A DNA stretch of 64,000 bases from Brassica napus (Eukaryota > Streptophyta > Magnoliopsida > Brassicales > Brassicaceae). The position numbers and the translations under genes are program-made. The stretch spans positions 12,069,065-12,133,064 of the forward strand of contig NC_063452.1 in NCBI RefSeq assembly GCF_020379485.1, read 5' to 3'. Below the pieces are notes generated by a model. The model was not told where the DNA came from. It saw nothing but the letters and a program-made list of their open reading frames with translations, and did not search any database. Each line of letters opens with the position of its first letter. Within the stretch, counting starts at the first letter, position 1. Positions 1 to 8,946 of this stretch are shown one piece after another.

Positions 1-54
1 CGGGAGAACCAAACTGCGTGAAAAATTTTCGCGAATCGCCATTTGGTATATTTT

Positions 55-265
55 AATTATACCGACGGAATACTGACGAACTCGTGTCCGTCGGAATCTT
101 CAGATATAATAACCCTTCTTCTTCCTTCTTCGTTATTTCCGCCACTCTCTCAAACATCCTCTCTCTCCGGCGATTTCTCTATCTCTCCGGCGATTCCGGC
201 CCATCTCCACCTCCCTTCACCGGCGAATCCTCTTCTCACCCTCATATCTCTTCCCCAAACCCCAA
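55..265 (+). promoter_or_regulatory. tnpA 5-prime region of the first CACTA element, carrying subterminal-type motifs
   Basis: ACCGACGGAA (61-70), a CTGACGAA-type copy (73-80) and TCCGTCGG (87-94) match the motif that fills the right subterminal region at 2690-3149. They sit directly upstream of a pyrimidine-rich leader (about 115-268) that ends in a GTAAG-type donor near 270. In En/Spm the TnpA protein binds its subterminal repeats, so motif copies here suggest that the factor can act on its own promoter. Binding and transcription start are inferred. Confidence 0.5.
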
Positions 266-487
266 ATCAAGTAAGAATCATTCCAAACCTTGTTTTATAT
301 CAATTATTTAGGGTTTTGGAAGTTAGATTGAAAATTTTAGGATTGAATGTATAGTTTAGGATATATAAGTTATGATTTTTGTTTGGATTGTTGTTTTAGT
401 TGTTTTTGGAATTTTATTTTTTTTTGTTAAAATTCAAAACGTTTTACTATTTTTAAACCGTTTTTTGATTTTTAAAAACGTTTTTCA

Positions 488-985
488 AGTTTCCAGTAAT
501 GAAATATATATAATAAAACGTTTTTAAAGTTTTTTAAAAATATTTAGCAACATTTTTCTATATTTATAAAAAATTTATAATTTTGTATACATATATATAT
601 ATATATAAATCATGTATAATAAAAATTTTAAAATTTTTTATAATTTTTTATAAGTTTCCACTAATAAACTATGTATAATAAAACGTTTTTTAAAAAAAAT
701 TAAAAATATTTAACAACATTTTTCTACATTTATAAAATTTTTATAATTGTGTATACATATATATATATATATATATAAATCATGTATAATAAAAAATTTT
801 AAAAATTTTTATTATTTTTTATAAGTTTCTAGTAATAAACTATGTATAATAAAAGGTTTAATAGTTTTTTTAAAACGTTTATAAAACCTTTTGTAAATAT
901 ATAAATGAAAACATTAAAAATAGAAATGATTTGAAAAGATTTTTGATGTATTAATTTTTTTTTAGGGCCGAGGATGAACCCCGCC
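488..985 (+). repeat. Three tandem AT-rich repeats of about 165-171 bp inside the tnpA leader intron
   Basis: Units begin with an AGTTTCC/AGTTTCT block at 488, 653 and 824, each followed by AATAAACTATGTATAATAAAA-like sequence and, in the first two, by an ACATTTTTCTA block and a TA microsatellite (about 590-607 and 755-775). The third unit is incomplete. The array lies in the long first intron of the tnpA gene of the first CACTA element. No coding potential is visible. Confidence 0.75.
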
Positions 986-2467
986 CCGCAGTCCGTCTTC
1001 GACGTAGTTCGGTGAGCAGTTCCCGTGCATCGGGATCGTCTCATGAACAAAACTCGGTTCCCCCATATATTCCCGCTCCAGCTCCCGCTGCCCCTCGCGC
1101 TGCTGCTTAACAGGATCCGGGGGTCATGCCAGTTGAACTATTGGTTCAACAACCATGTCGAGAGCATCTCCCGGTTCTCCAACCCAACCCACGACGAGGA
1201 CATAGCACTTGGTTAGTATTTTTTTTATTTGTACCATTATGTTTTTTTCCATTAATTAACTTGCTAACTTGTATTTTTTTTAAAGGTTCACCAAGTCGAA
1301 AAATGACATTAGCAGGAGCATCAACCAGATGATGTACTCCATGCTCCGTTTTGGATATTCAAAGTGGAGTGTGATCCCTTCCGACGAATGAGAGTTGTGG
1401 TTTCGTCAGTTTGCGGTATAGTAACTCTTCATTTTTTTAAAGTTTTTACATTTTTTAAATATATTTACTTATTAAATTATGTTTGTTTTGTATCAAGAGT
1501 TCAACTGGCACTCCGATCTCACGGAAACAGTCCGTAAGAAATTCAACGAAAAGGCCATGGACTCTTATACTAAGCAGATAAACGCGTGGAAGACAGTTTG
1601 GCAGAAGAACAAGAGGCCACGGTTCATCAACGGGACGGTGTGGGAGCAGTTGATAGCTCATTGGGAGAAGGAAGAAACTGCAGAGACGTCTTTTAGGAAC
1701 TCCAAGAACCGGAAGAGCGATCGTGGCGGGAAAGGTATGTATGTGAACAACCTCGGCGCTTGCTCTATGTCTACTAAGAAGGATGAACTTGTAAGTTTTT
1801 TATTATTATTTATCTTTATATTTTTTAAATAATTATTTTATATATTCCTTGGCTAATAATGGCCTTTTTTTAGATCGAAGCAAATGACAGTAATCCCGTT
1901 GATCGTCTCCAACTCATTAAGGTGGCTCACACTAACAAGACGACGGGTCAAATTCAGGACCCCGTGATCAAAGGTGTCCTTGATTTGGTGGAAGCTGAAA
2001 TAGTATCTCAATCTCAGCCTCTCTCTAATGACGGTGATTCTACGGGAGCTTCAACCAACTTGTCTCTATTGCAAATAAATGAGATGGTTGAAAAAGTAAT
2101 TTTTTTATTAATATATATTTTTTATAATGTCGATTACTAACTTGTTCCTATTTACTAACTTTAAATATTTTTGTAGGCGGTTCCTAAAAGGAAAGGAGGC
2201 CGTTTAGTTGGGTTGGTCCGCCGTGCTTCTTCGTATCCGGCATCTTCTTCGCAAGCTCTGTATGCCGATCCCATGATTCTCGAGGAGCTACATGACAAAA
2301 ATGAACGGATTGGAGCATTGGAGGAGCATAACACCACTATCCTTTCTGAGAATGCCACTATCCATTCGGAGAATGCCACTATCCTTGCTGAGTTGGCATC
2401 CCAGATGAAGTTCAACACCGAGATAATGCAGAAGTTAGATCGTTTGATGTTTTCGAGTTCTTCTTAG
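966..2467 (+). pseudogene. tnpA-like CACTA transposition factor (plant transposase Ptta/En/Spm family), decayed
   Basis: TnpA-type proteins bind the subterminal repeats and assist the TnpD transposase. Visible exons are 966-1211, 1286-1415, 1494-1790, 1874-2095 and 2177-2467, joined by GT/AG introns; a non-coding leader exon probably lies upstream. The core Ptta/En/Spm domain is exon 1494-1790 (EFNWHSDLTETVRKKFNEKA and the VWEQLIAHW block). The last exon encodes a coiled coil with an imperfect repeat of ENATI and ends in a Ser-rich tail. In-frame stops occur at 1108-1110 (TAA) and 1389-1391 (TGA), and the acceptor expected before 1494 reads AT instead of AG. The gene is therefore unlikely to make a full protein. 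The intact relative in this window is at 6581-8218. Confidence 0.82.
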
Positions 2468-2689
2468 TTTTTTCGGCTTTTTAAAACTTTCTGAATGTTT
2501 TTTTTTCTATTTCGGTTTGTATGAATTTTAAATTTTCTGAATGTTTTTTTTTATTTCGGTTTGTATGAATTTAAATTCTATAATATTATTAGTTTTAAAT
2601 TTCTGATTTTTTTAATTTATTAGTTAATTTTAATATAAAAAAATATCTAAAAATGCAAAATTAATTCGTTTTAAAAATTGGTATATTCC

Positions 2690-3149
2690 GACGAACTCTG
2701 GGCGTCGGAATATACCGACGGACAACGGTTCCTCAGAATATACCGACGAACCAACATCCGTCGGAATATACCGACGAACTAATATCTGTCGGAATATACC
2801 GACGAACCAATATCCGTCGGTATATTCCGACGAACCAATGTCCGTCGTTATATTCCGACGCCCAGAATTCGTCGGAATATACCAAGGAATCCACTCCAAC
2901 GGTATATAGTTTTTCCGATGAACTCTGGTCTCATGTGTCCGCATCGTAATATCGTCGAAAGTTCGTCAGAATGACGTTTCTCAGTATTCGTCAGAAAGTC
3001 GTCGGAATTTCGTCAGAAATTTCGACGAATTTTTTTTTCCGATAAAACGATACCGACGGATAGGTTCGTCAGAAATTCGTCGGAATCGGTCTATTCCGAC
3101 GAATTTCTGACGATTTCGGCCATCAGAATCCCACTGTTTTCTTGTAGTG
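2690..3149. repeat. Right subterminal repeat region and terminal inverted repeat of the first CACTA element
   Basis: At least a dozen direct and inverted copies of an 8-10 bp core (CCGACGAA, TTCGTCGG, ATACCGACGG) alternate with AATATA spacers from 2690 to about 3115, followed by the 14-bp terminus at 3136-3149. Neighbouring copies in opposite orientation could form hairpins. In the family these are the binding sites for the TnpA-type factor. The open reading frame across this region on the minus strand is an artefact of the repeat. Confidence 0.85.
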
Positions 3150-3299
3150 CAAACTACAATCGTTATTAATGTTAGGTCTGCTTTTGTACCATTTTACTGT
3201 GGTGGTTAATGCTTAGTTAAAGGTGTGCATTGAAGTGTTGTGCTATTACTTGCGAGTACCGGTTCACTGTTCTGGTTAGTGCTTAGACTTACTCTTAGT

Positions 3300-3590
3300 T
3301 ACCTATGTGCGAATGTTGACGATGGAGAGTGCCATGTTTGGAAATGGTGGGATGTCGCAGTTATAGAGGAGATGAGAGCAAGGGATAGACACACACTTGA
3401 GCTCGCTGAGAAGGTAGATTTTCTAACCTTCATGACTGACTATGAGACTGAGCAGAAGTTGGGTAAGCTAGAGAAGATAGTATCTGAGCTAGGTAACAAG
3501 AATGCAGGTTTAACCAATCGGTTTGAAAAGGTTGTTTGTGTATTGGTCATTGTTTTAGTGGTATTAGGTTTGGTGGTAATGTTTAAGTAA
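3300..3590 (+). pseudogene. GRF-type zinc finger protein, C-terminal fragment with coiled coil and membrane tail
   Basis: The frame reads through CANVDDGECHVWKWWD, the second half of a GRF-type zinc finger (final Cys and His ligands plus the aromatic block). A charged coiled-coil stretch follows, then a hydrophobic C-terminal segment (VVCVLVIVLVVLGLVVMF) that looks like a tail anchor. This order is typical of the large family of small GRF proteins expanded in Brassica. An AG acceptor at 3297-3298 marks the probable exon start. The first exon, with the CxC half of the finger, is absent because the CACTA element ends 150 bp upstream. Without half its zinc ligands it is probably a broken gene. 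Confidence 0.6.
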
Positions 3591-3720
3591 CTAAGTTGTG
3601 TAATGTGTAATGGTTGTAATGGTTTCTTTATCACCTTCCCACTGTGACTGATTCGTAAGGAACGGATCTGTATTGACTGTTATGATTGTAATGGAATATC
3701 AGGTGCATGTAAAATAAAAC

Positions 3721-4008
3721 AGGTTCGCCGTTATTAAAAATCCATCTAATTTATGGGATAAATCCAAGATAGCAAATATTATGAAAGCATGTATCATACT
3801 CCATAATATGATTGTCGAAGATGAACGACGTACACAGACTCAAGATGACACGTTTCAAGATGAGGATATTTATTTTTGCGTCAAGATGCTTACTGAGCTT
3901 TTCAATACACTTGATTGTCGAGCAAGAGTTCGGGATAGACCAGTCCATAAACAATTAAAACTTGATTTGATCGAAAATATATGGGATCAATTTATGACTG
4001 AAAATTAA
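3721..4008 (+). pseudogene. PIF/Harbinger transposase-derived protein, C-terminal fragment
   Basis: The 95-residue frame begins RFAVIKNPSNLWDKSKIANI and continues through MKACIILHNMIVEDER, the conserved C-terminal block of plant PIF/Harbinger transposases (Pfam 'Plant transposon protein'). It ends in a basic-acidic tail and a TAA. The catalytic DDE part is not present upstream; the preceding 130 bp look like the 3-prime flank of the GRF fragment. No ATG belongs to the natural start. This is a remnant that cannot be active alone. Confidence 0.8.
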
Positions 4009-4599
4009 CATTTCATGTTTAAGTTTCTATGAATTGAATAAAAAATTGTTCTTTTGCATTTTTAATGTTTTTTTTTTCAACCTTGTAATTTTTTTTTCAA
4101 CTTTGTAGTTTTCTTATGTTTTCTATTTTAATGTTATATGTTTTATTTTAAATACAAATAACTTATTAAAAAAAATTAAATTTTCTATTTAACTAAGTAC
4201 CAACAAAAGTATCTTCCAATAATCTCCACTTTACGCAAGTATCTTAACTTCATCTCTTAATCTACATATATTAATAAACTATCCTAAGAAACTTCATCTT
4301 GACCCTAGCAATAAGGATGCTCTAATGTCACTTGTTTCTTAAACTCAGTGCTATAAATTTTATGGCCCATCTGTAGCTATATATCAATAACTCATTTTGT
4401 TGCCTATAATATCCATTCTCTTCTTCTTAATTGATAAGATCGAATAAATTTTTAAGAATAAAATCACAGAGTATTTGCTCTAAGAAAATTGTAGCATATG
4501 CGATGAGTGCTGGGTGCCAGAAAAACGAATAGTTATGGCTTTATGGGTTTGGTAAAGGTCTTGAAAGAGATATGATATGAATCACTCAACTTTTATTTG

Positions 4600-4643
<44 letters not shown>

Positions 4644-5436
4644 ATTACATGGTGCTCTTCTTTATTATTACAATATATATGACTGCCACCACACCAGCAT
4701 ATATTTATACAAAAAGGTAAATACACTATACATTAGTATTAGTCCATCTATATACATTACACAATTATATGTATAAATATATGATCTAAATATGCGAGGT
4801 GATATCATGGTTTTCAATACTACTTTAGAGTTTTAAATCAAAGATCATATAACCGAAACCACTTAATACCCAAGTACGAAAACAAAGTATAGAGTTTCAC
4901 GTGGTTGCTCAAAAAAAAAAAAAAGTTTTGCGTGTGACAAAAGTTTAGATAAACAAGAATTATATTTTTGAATTTATTGAACTATAGTCATGAGATGAGA
5001 TTTGGAGACAGATGTGAAAAAAACGATATGTCAATATGGATATCATGTATACACGCAAAATGAATAACATATGTTATGTGTACATCTATATACTTTCATA
5101 TGGATTTTGTTAAGTTAGGAGAAAAGTAAACCAAACTGAGATATGATGAAGAGAGGTGACAAAAGAGGGTCCCTAGTGCATGTAGTTGACTTTGGTAATA
5201 TGTCTCATTCATTTTTGATAAAAGGGAATTTTAACATTTATATAATAAAATTAATAAATAATATTTATATATATTAAAGGTATACATAGCTTTTGATTAT
5301 GTTTCCAAATTGAATAACAACTTCCATCACTATGTCTCCACTCCCTTACTTCTATATAACTCATCTCATTTGTCTCTATAACATCCCACACTTTGTCTTC
5401 AAAATCTCAAGTAGTTTAAGAACAAAGACATCAAAT
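4009..5436. other. AT-rich intergenic DNA upstream of the PSY-like gene, with a TA microsatellite
   Basis: No gene is recognised. A pure (TA)n run of about 40 bp lies at 4602-4641. TATATAA at 5353-5359 is a plausible TATA box for the peptide gene starting at 5437, giving a short leader. The TTG-initiated frame from 5332 only extends the gene's first exon upstream and is not needed. Confidence 0.6.
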
Positions 5437-5792
5437 ATGAGCTCCCATGCAAAGAGGTTAGTAATTTTCATTGCTCTTATTTTGGCTATCACCTCCACTG
5501 ATGTTTCAGACGCTACCCTTCGTCATATCATGAATCTCAGATCAAATAAGGTAAAATTTCTTTGGTCATTTTAAATTATACAATAATATGTCTCAAAATA
5601 CTATATTATAGTATTATACTATGATTCGTGTATGCGGTTTATAAGTTGCTATTTGATTCATTTTAATATTTGATACAATAGGGTATTAAGGAGGGTAATG
5701 AAATAAAGGAGAGGGAACTTGTGGAGTTTCACCTTGACTACGCAAGAACTGGAGCCAATCAAGATCACGAGCCAGGGAAAGGAAGACCTTAA
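5437..5792 (+). CDS. PSY-family tyrosine-sulfated peptide precursor (74 aa, two exons)
   Basis: PSY peptides are secreted signals, tyrosine-sulfated by TPST in the Golgi, that tune growth and stress responses. Exon 1 is 5437-5550 (38 codons) and exon 2 is 5682-5792, with a GT/AG intron of 131 bp in phase 0. Residues 1-26 form a signal peptide (basic start, then VIFIALILAI). A charged propeptide follows. The C-terminus is DYARTGANQDHEPGKGRP, which carries the DY sulfation site and the ANxxHxP signature of PSY peptides; RGF/GLV and CIF peptides have different endings. The ATG at 5437 is chosen because it gives the signal peptide. A complete CACTA element begins 244 bp after the stop, so the 3-prime flank and polyadenylation region may be disturbed. 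The family call rests on the motif; which PSY member this is was not determined. Confidence 0.8.
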
Positions 5793-6050
5793 TCCAACTT
5801 AGTTATTCATAGCTAAAATAAGGAGCTTCATTAACTCTACTCTTCTTTCACAAAGTATCTATATATACATAATATGATGTAATATAATAGGCCAAGCTTT
5901 TGGGCAAGGTTAAAGTTGCATGTAAGAAACACATGTGCATCAGTGTATGCATGCATGCATATGAATCTAAGTTTTACTGTATGTGATATTATTTTAAGTG
6001 CAAATGAAAGTACTATAAATTTGGGATGAAATTGTTCACTACAAGAAAAC

Positions 6051-6420
6051 ATATTTTTTACTAGGGCAGTATTCGTTGTAAATTCGTCGTAAACGGGGTG
6101 TTACGACGTATTAACGTCGAAAGACGTTTCGTTGTTAAACTACCATCGTAACGGAGGTTTCGTCGTAAACGACTCGTTACATTTACGAGGAAATATATTC
6201 CTCGTAAAGCGCAGGGAAAGGATTCGTCGTAAACGCTACGTAAGACTTCGTCGTAAAGCCCACGTAATTGTTTCGATGTAAAGCACACGTAAATACTTTC
6301 GTTGTAAATCACTCGTAAACATTTCGATGTAAAATCCTCGTAAATATTTCGATGTTAATCACTCGTAAACATTCGATGTAAACTCCATGTAATGTTTACG
6401 AGGAGTTTACATCGTTTCTT
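6051..6420. repeat. Left subterminal repeats of the complete CACTA element
   Basis: More than ten copies of TTCGTCGTAAA / TCGATGTAAA / CTCGTAAA cores in both orientations occupy the 370 bp next to the left terminus. They match the array at the right end (12780-13100). The family role is binding of the tnpA product to bring the ends together. 6421-6580 is AT-rich 3-prime flank of tnpA. Confidence 0.88.
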
Positions 6421-6580
6421 ATTATATTATTATTAATTAATATATAATAGATTTTAATTTATATTTAATATTCAGAATTTAAAATAATTTAAATTTTAAA
6501 ACAAAATATGAAATTGGAAAACATATTTTTAAAAAGTCATACAATAATATTTAAATTCATAATACAAACAGAAAAAAAAA

Positions 6581-8218
6581 CTACATATTGTCGAAGTAGT
6601 TGGTGGGGTTGCTCGGCTGTTGACGGGTTGGATCGGACTCTTGGGGATCTCGTGGTGGCATTCCAAGAGCGGCTCGTCTCTCACTCAACATTCTCTGCAT
6701 AACCGGGTTTCCCACGGCCATCACGTCTAGTAAATCCTCAAGAGAGTCTAAACGAACCTGCTGGCTATCCATTTGAGCCTTCATCTGAGCAGTCTCTTCA
6801 TCCCGTCTCGAAGTGTATGACGAAGTTGCCCTTGCAACTTCGTTAACAGAGCCTATACCGACTATCCGTCCCTTCTTTTTAGGAGCCACCTATAAAATCA
6901 AAACATATATTAATATAGTTAATTATGTTAAAATATTTAAAATAATGTAAACTAAAATTTTAAGTTACCTCTTCGAAGATTCTGTCGACCTCTTGGGTGG
7001 ACAATGTGACTGGTAATCCATCGGGAGACTCATGGGTTAGTTGCGTCTCCCGTTCTTTAATCCGACCAGCCACTGTTCGGAAGAGTTTCTCAGATGCAGG
7101 ATCCACAAAAACTCCGTCGGATGTGGCGTGAGTCATCTTGAATAGGTCAGACAGAGAAGGAAAGACTCCCGTCTTCTCGAACTACAAAAAAAAATTAAAT
7201 TAAATATTATAAATTATATTAATTGAATATTTTAAAATATATATTTAAAACAAAACTTACAGCTTCTAGACGGACTCCTGCATGAGGTTTTTGTCCGGTT
7301 CTGTGAAGCATGGGCAAATGACCATCTTTATCCTTCGTCCTTCGAGAAGCCGAGCACGAATTGGCCTTTCTGATCGAAGAGGGGTGCTCCCAATAGGCGA
7401 TGAGGCCATCCCACACATCCGTCGTGAGCTCAGTGGGCTTTCCCTCATACCCGTAGATCTCCCACTTGTCCTTCCAATCAGAGACTGTGTTGCAGAGGCG
7501 TATCTTTGCCTTTGCAACAAATTTCGCCTTCACCCTCTCGGTGATTCCCAAAGACCAATGCCACTTTTGCTGAAACATAAAAATTTTGGAAAAATTACAA
7601 TTAATAATAAATATTAAAAAAATATATATATATATATATATATTTAAAAGTAAAAATTTAATTAAATTTAAAAATCTTACCGCAAAACATTTAAACCACG
7701 TTATCTTAACGTGATTTGGTGTCTTGCTCCAGTTCGGGTATGCCCCGTCGTAGTAACCCTTAATCGTCGCCGAAACGCTCCGGCTAACACGGTTGTTAGC
7801 CCCAAACCTGAATAAAAAACAATTTAACCGTTACAAAATAAAAAATTAATTAAATTTTAAAGTAATAAAAATTAATAACTTACCAATAAGTTCCTCGGGG
7901 TCTATCGGGGTCTAGAACATCCAAACCCTCCCGTCCAGGCTGGGCAAGCAAATCCTCCACCGTATATCTCGCGAAGGGAGCATATGAAGGCACACACAAA
8001 TCCGGATGAACTGCACCTTCTGGGACAGGCTCAGGTGCAGCCGCTGGAGGAGGAGGTGGAGGCATCTGCAGTGGAAGAGGAGGACTCGAAAAAACTCTCT
8101 GAGAAGTCTGAGAGTCTGGAACTGCATCGGAAGACGATGGACCGGAAGAAGATGTACCGGAGCCATCGCCAAACAACTGGGCATAAGTAGGTACTGCTGG
8201 TTTCCGTCTAGGAGCCAT
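6581..8218 (-). CDS. tnpA-like CACTA transposition factor (Ptta/En/Spm family), five exons, intact
   Basis: The predicted protein has 430 residues and no internal stop. Exons on the minus strand are 8218-7884, 7807-7681, 7569-7261, 7181-6969 and 6889-6581; all introns are GT/AG and the frame is continuous. The N-terminus (MAPRRKPAVPTYAQLFG) is followed by a Ser/Pro-rich stretch with PPPPPP. The Ptta/En/Spm domain covers roughly residues 112-290 (FGANNRVSRSV, then QKWHWSLGITERVKAKF and a VWDGLIAYW block). The C-terminus has a basic patch (APKKKGR) and a coiled coil. Such proteins bind subterminal repeats and can regulate element promoters. The start ATG at 8218 lies about 265 bp downstream of a TATATA box at 8484-8489 (read on the minus strand). 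Intactness contrasts with the broken tnpD beside it. Confidence 0.88.
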
Positions 8219-8439
8219 CTAAAAAAAATTTAAATAAATTTAATCAATTATGACGACATAATTAAAAAATTATTCTGTTACCTAACTAATCACCTAAACT
8301 ATAGGATTCCGTCATCTAACTAATCATCTAAACTAATTATCTAAATAATCACCTAAACTAATTACCTAACTAATTAATAACCTAAACTAACTTAAAAAAA
8401 AAAAAGGAGGGAAGAGAATGTACCTTAGGGAGAGGAGAG

Positions 8440-8645
8440 GAGTTTAGGAGGAATGGACAAGGCAGCCTCGTCTCGGCGTCCCAGTATATAAAAAATGTTT
8501 CGTCGTAAACGCGACGTAACATTACGACGAAGTTACCAGGCCCGCGTTTTTTCATTTACGACGAAGTTACCAGGCCCGCGTTTTTCCATTTATGACGAAA
8601 TTACGTGGAAACATCGGTTTACGACGAATTTACAACGCTTAACCC
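8440..8645 (-). promoter_or_regulatory. Internal tnpA promoter region carrying subterminal-type motifs
   Basis: Between the tnpD 3-prime end and the tnpA start, 8498-8640 holds several TTCGTCGTAAA / TTACGACGAAG cores like those at both element ends, including two near-identical stretches around 8516-8550 and 8561-8600. A TATATA sequence (8484-8489) just downstream on the minus strand gives a core promoter for tnpA. The other CACTA element in this window has the same arrangement at 61-94. Self-regulation by the tnpA product is inferred. Confidence 0.6.
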
Positions 8646-8874
8646 TAAACACCGAGAATGAAATCCCTAAACCCCAAAGTCTCTTCTTCTCTACTACTTT
8701 GTGCTCTTTCTCCAACTTAAACTCTAAAACCCTAAAACTCCAAATAATTTTTTTAAAATTAACACAAATACATATTATATAAAACAACATTTGTTACACA
8801 TACATTAGGATGGTAAAAAAACAATATTTCTTTAAACATACGTTACAATAGAGAAATACAATATTAGAGACATA

Positions 8875-8946
8875 TATTACATCACTCTAAATCGTTTTCG
8901 TTCTCATCAATATTACATCACTCTAAATCGTTTTCGTTCTCATCAC
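8875..8946. repeat. Perfect tandem duplication of about 36 bp at the tnpD stop codon
   Basis: Copies are 8875-8910 and 8911-8946 and differ only at the final base. The tnpD stop (8920-8918) lies in the second copy, so the duplication places a second copy of the protein tail just after the stop. It shows small-scale slippage or double-strand-break repair in the element. Confidence 0.85.

Larger units (their letters stand above)
1..3149 (+). mobile_element. CACTA (En/Spm-type) DNA transposon, right-hand part; left end lies outside the window
   Basis: The right terminus reads GTTTTCTTGTAGTG at 3136-3149, the inverse of the CACTACAAGAAAAC terminus of CACTA elements. It is preceded by about 450 bp of subterminal repeats built on CCGACGAA / TTCGTCGG. 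A plus-strand gene with the exon layout and protein of a tnpA-type factor occupies 966-2467. No left terminus is visible, so the tnpD half is presumably upstream of the window. The subterminal motif differs from that of the second CACTA element (6037-13114), so the two belong to different families. The base after the end is CAA (3150-3152), the candidate right copy of the 3-bp target duplication. Confidence 0.88.

Noticed and set aside
43..354. Plus-strand frame at the left edge
   Set aside because: It covers the pyrimidine-rich leader and start of the first intron of tnpA, with no protein similarity.
2630..2944. 104-codon minus-strand frame with repeated RRYIPTD-like text
   Set aside because: It translates the CACTA subterminal repeats; the periodic protein is an artefact of the motif.
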